Part shown: positions 35,976-46,770 of the stretch, in pieces | Layout of the letters: every line of letters begins with the position of its first letter | Position numbering within the stretch: position 1 is the stretch's first letter | Source of the DNA: Pomphorhynchus laevis | Taxonomy: Eukaryota; Acanthocephala; Palaeacanthocephala; Echinorhynchida; Pomphorhynchidae | Assembly: GCA_012934845.2 (NCBI GenBank) | Contig: WNNJ02000749.1 | Span: 1-64,000, forward strand | Reading direction: 5' to 3' | Length of the DNA stretch: 64,000 bases | The notes under the pieces: generated by a model | Seen by the model: only the letters and a program-made list of their open reading frames with translations | Database searches by the model: none | What the model was told of the DNA's origin: nothing | Position numbers and translations under genes: made by a program

Positions 35976-36007
35976 TTGACAAAGGCTAGTAAAAACGCCG
36001 AAACGTT
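35976..36007 (+). ncRNA. Decayed hammerhead-like motif between two (TA)n tracts
   Basis: TTGACAA (35976-35982, two changes from CUGANGA), A, GGC, a 10-nt loop, GCC (35997-35999), GAAA (36000-36003), CGTT. GCCGAAACGTT is a typical hammerhead and stem III start in PLE pseudo-LTRs. Inactive if the two core changes are real. Confidence 0.45.
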
Positions 36008-36073
36008 AAAAATTATCTTGCAAATTCCCGGTTATTTTTTTCACTAATTTTCATTAATTTGTGCTAAAATTTG

Positions 36074-36075
<2 letters not shown>

Positions 36076-36140
<65 letters not shown>
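36076..36140. repeat. (TA)n microsatellite, second tract
   Basis: About 64 bp of TA repeat, after which the PLE H reverse transcriptase frame resumes (KIKPSSKYKYMDKIEL). Confidence 0.98.
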
Positions 36141-36147
<7 letters not shown>

Positions 36148-36689
36148 AACTATAACGCATATCTAACAAAAATTAAACCATCAAGTAAATATAAATATAT
36201 GGATAAAATTGAATTAATAGAATCCTTAAATATTTTGATAAATCAAAATTATTTAAGAGTAGGGACATCTATATTTAGACAAGTAAAAGGTGTTCCAATG
36301 GGTGGTAATAGTAGCCCAATTATAGCTGACTTGTTTTTAAGCTTTATAGAATATAAATTTTTTTATAAATGTGTAAAAACTAAATCTAAACTATATAAAT
36401 ATATAAAATATATGTTTCGATACATTGATGATATATGTGTATTTAATTCTAATAATTTTTATTCAATTAGTGAACAAATTTATCCAGAAAGCCTTATTCT
36501 TAACAAAACCAATATTAATGATAAAAAAGGTATATATCTAGATATGAAAATTAAATTAACATTAACTAAAACTACTATTAATTAATATCGTAAAGATGGC
36601 ATATTTAAATTTACAAGAAACATATTTTTGCATGAGCATTCATGCATACCATATAATATAAAATATAATACATTAAATAATGAAATTTT

Positions 36690-37400
36690 AAGAATTGCAA
36701 CAATATGTAATGATATTGGCTTTCTTCAAAATCATTTAAATAATTTAATAGATACATATTTTGAACTAGGTTACTATAAAAATATCAACAAGCAGAAAAT
36801 AGTAAAATATATAAATCAACACAATAATATAAAGAATAAATTTAAACTCTCAAGTGGCAAATTTTTATGGATGGATAATAAATAATATACTTTGTATTAG
36901 AATAAGATACTAGATAGTTTTATCAGAGGAAATACATCATTAGCATGTATTTGGCCCCGCTGCTATGTTGGGTAGAAGAGTTAGGTTCCGAAACCTGATA
37001 GCATAGCAGTTCCTCATGATGACGTCTAATCATTATTCTGATACAACGTCTGTTATTTATTAGTTATTTAAATAATTTAATAGATGCATATTTTAAACTA
37101 GGTTACTATAAAAATAACATAAAACAGAAAATAGTAAAATATATAAATTAACACAATAATATAAAGAATAAATTTAAACTCTTAAGTGGAAAATTTTTTG
37201 GATGAATAATAAATAATATACTTTGTATTAGAATAAGATACTAGATAGTTTTATTGGAGGAAATACATCATTAGCATGTATTTGTTCCCACTGCTATGTT
37301 GGGTAGAGGAGTTAGGGGCCGAAACCTGATAACATAGCAGTTCCTCCTGATGACCTCTAATCCTTTTTCTGATACATAGTTTGTTATCTATTAGTCAATT
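36690..37400 (+). repeat. Tandem tail units of PLE H with conserved RNA-like fold
   Basis: Two direct copies (36690-37065 and 37075-37400) of the H C-terminus plus 3' UTR. In each UTR the segments GAGGAA and TTCCTC close a stem over two hairpins: ATACAT/ATGTAT, and CTGCTATG.. with ..CATAGCAG. This is followed by CTGATGA (ATGATGA in the first copy). No GAAA box follows, so a hammerhead is not shown. Confidence 0.75.
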
Positions 37401-37919
37401 CATAAAAATTGAATTTTATTTTCAATTTTAGATTATAATTCATATTGATATAAATTATATAAAATCTTATAACAACTATTTATTATTAATTAATTTTTTA
37501 TTTAACTATTTAACTTTTATTTTGCATTATTTTTATGTAGACTCAGTTAGCTTATTTAATTTACTTGTTCTGTAATGCGATTCACCGTTTCGCTGTTCTT
37601 ATCTTTGGTTGGTCATGCTTGTAATAATACAGAAATTTGAAAGCATATTTTTTAGACTCAATTAGCTTATTCACTGTTTACGTAAAAAATGCTTCCTTCC
37701 TTTTTGTATAAGATAAAGGAATGCTTTTTTTCAGCTAGGACATGAACGTTGTGTGTACGCTACTAAGCGTTTAATATATAAAGATATCATCATTAAAACA
37801 TTTATTTGTGTCTTCCCTACTTCTTGTTCTGGCACGTATAAATAACACAACTTAATTCCCAGAAGTCTAGTTCTTTTTGTGCAGGAACGTCGCTGAGCAT
37901 TTAAAGCAGGACAAGTGAC
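37401..37919. other. AT-rich spacer
   Basis: No gene. The phrase TTAGACTCAATTAGCTTATT occurs twice (near 37538 with one change, and near 37652), a short direct duplication. Confidence 0.4.
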
Positions 37920-37985
37920 AAATGCATGCCAATTACACGCTTACAAGTCCACTAATAAAAAAACAGCAAAGGTCATAATGTGTCT
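37920..37985 (-). mobile_element. Family C LINE 3'-end scrap
   Basis: GTGACAAATGCATGC and CACGCTTACAAGTCCACTAA match the 3' UTR ends of copies C2 (28660-28710) and C3 (33510-33560). Only the last 60 bp or so are present. Confidence 0.75.
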
Positions 37986-37989
37986 TCAA

Positions 37990-38240
37990 TATTCCCACTA
38001 ACGACAGTGTATTTCATGCAGTCAAGGGTGCCATGCTCTAAAGAATGAGTTACTGCCCCGTCACTAGCATTGTCTGATCTATATATTGACATCACGCATT
38101 TATTGCTCGCGCTAATGTTAATGACGTTGAACCAACATATTGTCTCCCCGCATCCTCACACGAGCCAACATAAACTACGCATCCCGTTTTACAATTAACT
38201 TTTTAAAGAACACTAGATGACCAATTACATTTTAGATTAA
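37990..38240 (-). mobile_element. Penelope-like GIY-YIG endonuclease fragment
   Basis: Minus strand reads VNCKTGCVVYVGSC, RQYVGSTSLTLARAINA, then after shifts IYRSDNASDGAVTHSLEHG. This is the GIY-YIG core (VVYVGSC and YVGST) followed by the H..E-containing part. Differs from the GIY-YIG of element G, so it is a third PLE lineage. No reverse transcriptase attached. Confidence 0.7.
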
Positions 38241-38329
38241 CTATTCTCTTAGAGGTCGTCATTATCTTACATGTAGCTCATCGCTTGTTGTTACATTTGC
38301 TATTACGTGAATTAAGATAAATAAAGATT

Positions 38330-41300
38330 TTCTTACTAAAAAATACAACAATAAATACATAAATAAGGTCAAAAAGAGATTATAGTTAGTTAATTTAGTC
38401 AGAGATAAGATAACTTCATACTTCTGCTATAGTCCTAAACGCTTTAAGGCTTTAAATCCATGGGAATCTAAGCTCCCCCCAACCGATCCAACACGCCGCC
38501 TTCCGACTGAACCACCCAGGGTCTTTCACACCCCGAAGAATCCAATCGGCGCGGACTATGCTGGGTAAACGCGAGACGAGGAGCTTAAGAAATCTTAGCC
38601 TTTGCTCTGGGGGACGTCCTCTCGAAAAGAAGACTAATCCCGAGATAGCCCAAGTGCCCCAAAGGCGCACTTGGGTTTTCCCTTTCAACGACAGATGCTG
38701 AGCCCGTTTCAGGGCCCACCTAGCTTTCTTCAGGATACGTTTAAGTCTATCCAGGTCAGCTTTCGCCGACCAGTTCACCGTAACAGTGAACCCCAGGTAT
38801 TTTACTCGACTTGAGAAGGTGGGGAGTGGTTCAGAGGCAAATATGGAGGAGAGTGCAGAGAGTGCTAATCTCTTAAGTTTTTTCTTTGTTGCAGTGGTGC
38901 CATGAAAGACAACCGCCTGCGATTTGGCAGAGTTTAAAATAAGGTTGGATATGGGTAACTGATCTTTTAATCTTAAAAAGAAACGGCTGATGTCAGAGAC
39001 TACGTCTTTACACCTGTGTCCAGTAAACAGGGCTGTGGTGTCATCAGCGTACACCACAAGACGTTGTTCGCGTTTAAATATTTTGAATTTATTAGTAGAG
39101 GCAGCAAGATATAAGATATTAGAAAGTGGGGAACCTTGAGGCACACCCGTAATAGGGTAGAACTGACGCGCATCAGGGTCGTCTTCATAGTAAAATCGCT
39201 TGGTATACAGCAGGATCTCCACTCTGTTCACAATTCTCGCAGGCAACCCGAGGGACCTGAGAGAAGAGATCACAAAAGGAATGGAGATGCGGTCAAATGC
39301 AGCAGAAAAGTCAAGGAAAACAGCCACAACTAGACGATGGCTATTATCCCGACAAAACTGCTCCACCTCACCAACTGCTGAATGGACCGAGCGACCTTTA
39401 ACGAACCCATGAAAACCTGGAGGGATCAAATTACGCCTACTTAAATGGTCGCGGATTTTACGCGCAAGCGCTTTTTCGTAAATCAACACGAGGGCATTTT
39501 GAATCGAAATGGGTCGCAGATCTTTAGGGCATGATCAGGATTTTTTCTTAGGAATAAAAACACGCTTACTAATATTGATGCCTGCTACATCGGAGGGGAG
39601 GCTAAAAGCATTGTGACGGCCACCTCTCTTCTCTGATCAGCTGTCAAAAGCTGACAGACCCGAGAAGAAAGTGGAGCGACGGATTTGGAGGTGCCCGGGA
39701 GTGGACCCCAGGAGTTAAGGATATCCGTAACAGATATATCCCTACTCCTGAAGTTACACCAAGGCGGGATTGGTTGAGGTGATTGAGTGGCTCCATAGTT
39801 GTGTAGGGCTAGTGACTCCTCCAAAACTTTATCAAGGCCTACATTACCTATCCAACCCAATGCTCTATCCTTCCAGCAAACAAACTTCTCCTTCTTGAAA
39901 ATCTTCCAAAAGGAAGACTGAGAAGGATTAAGACGAGCAATACTCGTCCTATCCCTACTCAGCTGGAACCTATATCTAGTGCTCCAGTATTCATTCGAGA
40001 GAGCCTGTCTGGCGGAAACAGAGAGATTAGGGAGGTTAATCAGTTTCGCTAGGACCTTGAGTTTCGTCGGAGTGGGATTGTATATACGACCTTTATAGGT
40101 AGTCGATAAAATCGCGGTAGCTTGCGAAAAGAGGTAGGTATTAAATTCGGTCAGACTCTCATTTCCTATTCTGGGAAAGAGTTGGATAGCCGCTTGAAAG
40201 AAGGATACCCTGATCGGATCAAAGTGAAACCTTCTTCTAAGCAACATATCTTCCTCAATTCTCCAACGAATTAGGTCATGAGAGGTGGACAATTGTTGGC
40301 GCGACTGCTCCGTGCAGACGGGTTTTAACAACCACCTTGAGTGAAGCAGTAAAATGTCGAGGATAGAATTTGTTGATGTGCAATGAAAGGTAGGGGAGGG
40401 GGTTTGTGAATAAGATAACCGTTCCTAGCTCTGCGAAGTGCTGCATTGATCCAACGACCAGTTCTGTCGTTGAAGTCTCCAAGTATCATGTCATAGCCGC
40501 TATCAATAATACTATCCAGGAGGTCACGGTTCTTGTGAATCTCCCCAGGACGTATGTAGACATTGGCTAGACTGAGGCGTTTACCGTTCTTACAGAGTGA
40601 AACTACCAAACAAGACATGGCTAGACACGAGTAGTTAAGTAGGAGGGAGGACCTTAAGGAGCACTTAACTAAGGTCAAGAGTCCTTGAGAAGAAGAGGAG
40701 TGAGGTGGGGTTATGTACGGAGTATAGTGGGAACTGATATGCTTTGGGATAAATCGAGTAATGTCCTGGGGGAGACGGATAGACCGCGTCTCCTGAAGGA
40801 CTATAACATCTGCATCTCTACCAGATAAAAGTCTAAGAGCAGAAGCACCTCCCGAATTCCACTAAATGATATTCAGTGAAACAGGCTCGGGTTTATTCAC
40901 CATTGTGTTAGATAAGATGGACGTGGGAAGCCAACCTAGACAGAGCTAGGTGCGGGAAGGTTGCCCTTCCCACCACTAGCCTCATCCAGGGTCGGAACCC
41001 CTAGGGCAATATCTTCATTTCCCTTCGAGGCCTTCTCTTTCAGCAATTTCCCCATCTTCAGAGGGGGAACAGTATGTGCCGAGGCATTGCGTTTCTTCGA
41101 TTTCTGCATCATCATCTCTTGCTGTAGCGGAACCGAGGCTGATCCCAGAAACGTTGCCAAGAGGGGGCTATCATTTGCTGTATCTGTGTTAGAATAACTT
41201 TTTTATTGTTATCTATCAAGTAAATAATGTCCGAGTTGGACATCCTGTCCGAAGGCGCAGCAATGGATGCGAAGCTTTTAACAATAGGAGTGGAAGAATC

Positions 41301-42185
41301 AGAGTATCTTTTCTTGTAATCTTTAAAGACTCTACATCGACGGGACCACGCGGGGTGGTCTCCTCCGCAATTAATGCAAGTTGGGGTGGCCACACACCTC
41401 TCCCCCTTAGACATAGCGATACATGTGGACAGACCACAAACACCGCATGATTTTTCGCGTGAACAGGAGGATGCCCAGTGCCCCCAACTGTGGCATGAGT
41501 TGCAGTGTGGGAATGTGTAGGAGTATTGATCCACCAGGGTGAATCGAAGGTTATACCCCAAGAAGGGGTTAGTAGCAGCCTTTGAAAACAACTGAGCATT
41601 GTCTAAATCAGCTGTGCTGAAGGCTAACGGTAGTATGTATCCAGTCTTCGATTTTACCTCTCTGATAGAGTGTAGTTTAAAGGTCTTCCGTAGAAGGACC
41701 AAATCATCCTCTTCTAAATGGAGAGGGTAGTTTGAGATCTTTAATGTTGCCTGAATAGGCTTGAGTAATAAAGTTCCCATGTGGGAGAGTTTTTTCTTAA
41801 AAAATACTTCGTATGCTTCCATTAAGGCAGAGGAAGCAAATGCGACTTTTACTTGATTTTCATAGGTTCTAACGGAGTTAAAGACTACCCTCCCAGAGTA
41901 GTCATGTACAAAATTCCGGAGAAATACTGTAAATAGTCTATGCCTTTCTATAGGCTTTAACGCTGTGATTATAGCCAAATTATTTTGTTTCGGTATCGGG
42001 GGGAGTTCCCCCATGTCAGAATCAGAATTAACAACAAATTTACTAACCTGCGGATCGAGTAATGAGGACGAAGAAGAAGTTACAATACCTGAATTTGCTC
42101 TAAAAACATTGAATTCTGAATTATTTTTAAGGGAGCTTTGATGCTCCGACTGGCACAAAAAGCTGTTACTCGTACACATTTTTGC
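38330..42185 (-). mobile_element. LINE D copy D1 (I/Jockey-like), two ORFs, broken
   Basis: Minus-strand near-full-length element, closely similar to D2. ORF1 (42179-41112, 355 aa) has three cysteine knuckles: CNSCHSWGHWASSC, CGVCGLSTC.., CINCGGDHPAWSRRC. ORF2 starts near 40900 (WNSGGASALRLLSG with a stop before it). Pieces 40678-40325 hold the endonuclease (LGDFNDRTGRWINAAL); 40331-39585 the linker; 39489-38452 the reverse transcriptase (GFVKGRSVHSA, FLDFSAAFDRISIP, TGVPQGSPLSNILY, VVYADDTTALF). At least three shifts break ORF2. Confidence 0.92.
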
Positions 42186-42189
42186 GAAT

Positions 42190-42945
42190 TAAGATGCATT
42201 ATTATAATTATTATACATTCAACAACATACGAGCATTAGCTCAAATAGCTGGCTCACAATAATTTCGTAAATAAATTAATTAGTTATTAAAATAAGGAAA
42301 TGCAACACGAAACATTGCTTGATCCATACGTAGTCTTCTTTTAAAAGTATTAAGTAAACTGCATCCAACGGTGTTTGCATTAAGGTTGTTCCAAAGCTCA
42401 ACAATTCTTCTATCAAATTGCATCGCGCCCAATTCTGTACCGTGTTTCTTCGAATAGTTAAAGAATGATCGCGAAGAACATTTAAACCACGTAATTGAAT
42501 CCTACTCCGAAGAGGGTGATAGGGACGTTGGAATAAATGCCAAACAAGGCACATATCCATGTACCGACGGGTCCATGTGACGGTCTCAAGTCCTAATGAT
42601 CTCAGTCTGTCTTCATAAGGCAGCGACGCCAACGTTGGTGCTAGCTTTGTTGCCCTGCGAAGTACCCTTTCTGATTTCTTATGTTCATGCACAGTACGTG
42701 GGTATACAACCATAGCTGCATATAAAAGTCTACTCAATACATGTGTTAAAATCAGAGGCCGAAGAGCAGTCGAATTAACGCGAACAAACGCGCGTCGAAT
42801 CATACCTATCATTTTATTGGAGTTGGCACAAGCTTGATCAGTGTGCTTTTTAGTTGATAAATTAGAAGTAACTCATACTCCTAAATCTTTGTAACTATCG
42901 ACACTTTCCACACGCTTTCCTTTAATATAGTAGCAAATTTATAAC
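42190..42945 (-). mobile_element. CR1-like LINE E, 3' half (left of D2)
   Basis: Minus strand from 42940: CYYIKGKRVESVDSYKDLGV, then NSNKMIGMIRRAFVRVNS, VLSRLLYAAMVVYPRTVHEH, VLRRATKLAPTLASLPYEDR and MDMCLVWHLFQ, ending near 42276. This is the post-catalytic part of a CR1 reverse transcriptase. It picks up where the reverse transcriptase at 46771-47408 stops, so the two are probably one element split by D2. Confidence 0.85.
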
Positions 42946-42951
42946 TGTCAA

Positions 42952-44157
42952 ATGAGTAAATTTAGCATGTCGGAGCGTTCAAAGAACTCAATGAAAACTA
43001 ATTTTCCTGCCAATGCAATAAACGAGGTAAGTGGAGATTTAGGTTCTCTTGAATATATTCCGGAGGGTGAACTTCCCCCGGTACCAAAATTATCCAACCT
43101 GGTGATTATCAGACTTTTGGTGCCTCTGGAAAGGCAGAACATGTTCAATGTTTTTATAAGAGGCTTTGCTCATCGATTTAAAAAAAGGATATTGTTCAAT
43201 GCGATTAAATATTATGAATCTGAGATTAAAATCTCATTCTGCACTCCTGATCTCGCAATGTCGTACGTAGACTACTTTAAAAAAGAGCATTCGGAACAAG
43301 GCATAATTGCTTCCAAACCAATCCTGGCAACAATAAAGATAAATAATATGCCCACATACATTTCAGAAGAAGATATATCAGCCCTAGAAACTGATTACAA
43401 AATCTCTAACGTGCGCTTTATAAAAGGAATGAAAGGCTTCCCCATTCCCGTTGCGTTCTGCAATGCCCCGGTTGATGAAGCTCAAAAACTATCGATTTCA
43501 ACATGCAATCCTTTTATGGGGTATAATTTGAGATTTTCAATAATCGAAACCGACTCACTAACGTACCCTCACTGCAACAATTGTCATCAGTGGGGGCATT
43601 GGTCCACTGGATGTTCTTTACCACATAAGTGCGGCGTGTGTGGTACAACTGCTATACATCCTGAGAAGTGCGAAAGTAAGCCATTTTGCGCAAACTGCGG
43701 TGGTGAGCACCCCGCATGGTCAAAAAAATGTAAAATCTTTAAGGCGTACCAAAAGAGACACAGGGGTGTAACAGCAAAACCGACTAGCTTCGTGGAAGCT
43801 GTATCGTCTAACAAGAATGACGACAGGATGCCGGACACAGAAATTCTTAAACTTATTGAAATGCAGCATCATGCATCAATGATTCAACTTGAAAAATTGG
43901 TCCAAAAATTGGTGGGTCAATTAGCGGAATCCTTCCGTTCTCCTCCTTCTGGGAAGACCAACAATATTAAGAAGCCACCAAAATCTAAGAAACGAAACGG
44001 GTCAGCGCTAAGCATAGCCGCTCTGAAGCTTGCTCGGAAGGATTCGATTTGGGCTATGGCTAACGAGGGAAATGAAGATATCGCCCGTGGGCAAGCGACT
44101 CCATTTGTCGTGACGGGAAGCGGTAAAGGCGACTTTTCCGCCTCTAGTTGCGACTAG
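42952..44157 (+). CDS. LINE D2 ORF1, zinc-knuckle nucleic-acid binding protein
   Basis: 401 residues, uninterrupted. Residues about 35-200 form a conserved N-terminal domain shared by all three D copies (LPPVPKLSNLVII, FNVFIRGFAHRFKKRILFNA, CNPFMGYNLRFSI). Three cysteine knuckles follow: CNNCHQWGHWSTGC (C-x2-C-x4-H-x4-C), CGVCGTTAIHPEKC and CANCGGEHPAWSKKC. The tail is basic and Ser-rich (KTNNIKKPPKSKKRN). The arrangement is that of Gag-like ORF1 proteins of I/Jockey/R1-type LINEs, which coat the element RNA. Ends 34 nt before ORF2. Confidence 0.9.
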   Translation: MSKFSMSERSKNSMKTNFPANAINEVSGDLGSLEYIPEGELPPVPKLSNLVIIRLLVPLERQNMFNVFIRGFAHRFKKRILFNAIKYYESEIKISFCTPDLAMSYVDYFKKEHSEQGIIASKPILATIKINNMPTYISEEDISALETDYKISNVRFIKGMKGFPIPVAFCNAPVDEAQKLSISTCNPFMGYNLRFSIIETDSLTYPHCNNCHQWGHWSTGCSLPHKCGVCGTTAIHPEKCESKPFCANCGGEHPAWSKKCKIFKAYQKRHRGVTAKPTSFVEAVSSNKNDDRMPDTEILKLIEMQHHASMIQLEKLVQKLVGQLAESFRSPPSGKTNNIKKPPKSKKRNGSALSIAALKLARKDSIWAMANEGNEDIARGQATPFVVTGSGKGDFSASSCD

Positions 44158-44191
44158 GTGGAGGGCGTCCCACTTCGGTAACACTTACGCA

Positions 44192-46652
44192 ATGGGAAGT
44201 AATCAAGGACCTTTTTCACTGAATATCCTTCAGTGGAATTCGGGAGGTGCTTCCGCCCTTAGCCTTCTATCTGGTAGAGATGCAGATGTTATAGTCCTTC
44301 AGGAGACGCGGTCTATCCGTCTCCCCCAGGATATTACTCGATTTATCCCTAAGCACATATACACCCACTTTACTCCTTACATAACCCCCCCCTCACTCCT
44401 CTTCATCACAAGGTCTTTTAACCCTAGTAAAAAGCTCCTTAAGATCATCCCTCCTATTAAACTACTCTTGTCCAGCCCTATCTTGTTTAGCTATATCACT
44501 TTGTAAGAACGGTAAGCGTATAAGCATAGCCAATGTCTATATTCGGCCAGGAGAAATTCACAAAAACCGTGACCTCCTGGATCAAATATTGGGGAGCGGT
44601 TATGACATGTTACTTGGTGACTTTAACGACAGAACTGGTCGTTGGATTAATGCAGCACTCCGCAGAGCAAGGATCGACTATCTTATTCATAAACCACCTT
44701 CTCCAACCTTTCATTGCTCTACAACAAATTCTCTCCTCGACATATTACTGCTACATAAGATGTGGTTGTTGAAACCCATTTGCACCGAGCAGTCGCGTCA
44801 ACAACAGACCACCTCTCATGACCTAATTCGCTGGCGGCTAGAGGACGATACGTTGCTTAGAAGAAGGTTTCACTTTGATCCTATTAGAGTGGCCTTCTTT
44901 CAGGCAGCTATCCAACTCTTCCCCAGAATTGGAATTGAGAGTTTGACCGAATTTAATTCCTACCTCTCATCGCAAGCTACCGCGATCCTTTCGACTACCT
45001 ATAAAGGTCGAATATACAATCCTACTCCAACAAAGCTCAAGGTCCTAGCTAAAATGTTGCACCTTCCCAATCTCTCTGTTTCCGCCAGACATATCCTCTC
45101 GAATGAATATTGGAGCTCTAGATATAGGCTCCAGCTGAGCAGGGATAGGGCAAGCATTGCTCACCAAAACCCTTCTCAGGCTTCCTTCTGGAAGATATTC
45201 AAGAAGGAGAAATTTGTTTGCTGGAAGGATAGAGCCTTGGTTTGGATTGGTAGCATAGGCCTTGACAAAGTTTTAGAGGAGTCACTTTCCTTACACAATT
45301 ATGGAGCCACTCATTCTCCCCAACCAATCCCGCCTTGGTGTGACTTCAGGAGTAGGGACTTATCTGTTACAGATATCCTTAACTCCTGGGGACCACTCCC
45401 GGGCACCTCCAAATCCCACGCGCCACTCACCACTCGTGTCTGTCAGCTTTTGACATACAGTCAGAGAAAGGAGGTCGCCATCACAATGCTATTAGCCTCC
45501 CCGTCTGACATAGCGGAAATCAACATCAGCCGTCGAGTTTTTTTACCTAAAAAGAGATTAATCACTTGTCCTAAAGATCTGCGGCCCATCTCGATTCAAA
45601 ACGCCCTCATATCCATCTACGAGAAATCGCTTGCGCGTAGAATCCGCGTTCATTTATGTAGGCGTAATTTGATCCCACCGAGTTTTCATGGGTTTGTCAA
45701 AGGGCGCTCGGTCCATTCAGCAATTGGTGAAGTGCATCAGTTTTGTCAGGATAATAGTCATCAGCTTGCTGTGGCTATTTTTCTTGATTTTTCAGCTGCA
45801 TTTGACCGGATCTCCATTCCCTTCGTTATCTCCTCTCTCAGGTCCCTCGGGTTGCCTGCGAGAATTGTTAACAGGGTGGAGATATTGTTGTACACCAAGC
45901 GGTTCTACTATGAAGACGACCCTGATGCGCGTCAGTTCTACCCTATTACAGGTGTACCTCAAGGATCCCCACTTTCTCCTATCTTATATCTTGCTGCATC
46001 CATTGTATTATTCAAGAATTTTAAACGTGATCAACATCTAGTGGTATATGCTGATGATACCACAGCCTTGTTCTCTGGACGCAGGTGCAAAGATGTAATC
46101 TCTGACATCAGCCGTTTCTTTTTAAGATTAAAAGATCAGTTGCCCCCATCCAATCTTATTTTAAACTCCTCTAAATCACAGGTGGTTGTCTTTAATGGCG
46201 TTCCTGCCACCAAAAAGAAACTTAAGAGACTAGCACTCTCTACACTCTCCTCCATTTTGCAGCATCAACCACTCCCCATCTTCACGAGTCGAGTAAAATA
46301 TCTGGGGTTCACCGTTACGGTGAATTGGTCGGCGAAAGCTGACCTGGATAGACTTAAACGTATCCTGAAGAAAGCTAGGTGGGCTCTGAAACGGGCGCAG
46401 CATCTGTCATTGAATGGGATAACCCAAGTGCGCCTCTGGGGTACTTGGGCTATCTCGGGATTAGTCTTCTTCTCACGAGGACGTCCCCCAGAACAAAGAC
46501 TAAGGTTTCTCAAGCTCCTCATCTCGAGATTACCAACCATAGTCCGCCTTGACTGGACTCTTAGGTGTGTGAAAGACCCCGAATGGTTCAGTCAGAGGGC
46601 GGCGCGCTGGTGCGGCCGAGGGGCTCAGATCCCTCTGGACCTGAGGCCGTGA
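44192..46652 (+). CDS. LINE D2 ORF2 (endonuclease + reverse transcriptase), one frameshift
   Basis: Endonuclease begins MGSNQGPFSLNILQWNSGGA with VIVLQETRSIRLPQDI. The frame then shifts in a C-run at 44385-44392 (eight C where copies D1 and D3 imply one base fewer) and is open from there to the stop at 46652. Continuing: ANVYIRPGEIHKNRDL, LLGDFNDRTGRWIN; reverse transcriptase PKDLRPISIQNALISIYEK, GFVKGRSVHSAIGEV, FLDFSAAFDRISIPF, TGVPQGSPLSPILY, catalytic VVYADDTTALF; thumb KYLGFTVTVNWSAKADL. No RNase H domain. About 820 residues. Confidence 0.92.
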
Positions 46653-46770
46653 ATATAAGTTGAAGATTCCAAAATACACGTCGTGAACAGTTTCTATTTT
46701 AAGTTGTCTTTTGCATGTTTTTGTTTCTTAAGTTTTTATCAGTTATATAGTTATTAATAAAACCCTTACT

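Larger units (their letters stand above)
42940..46770 (+). mobile_element. LINE D copy D2 (I/Jockey-like), nearly intact
   Basis: Full element with ORF1, a 34-nt gap, ORF2, a 3' UTR of about 110 bp and a CTTA-repeat tail (ACTTACTTACTT at 46766). Head-to-head with D1, 750 bp away. Inserted in CR1 element E. The only break I see in its coding capacity is one extra C in a C-run in ORF2. Confidence 0.93.

Noticed and set aside
36905-37400. Functional hammerhead in the PLE H tails
   Set aside because: CTGATGA and a stem I are present but no GAAA box follows, so the core is incomplete.
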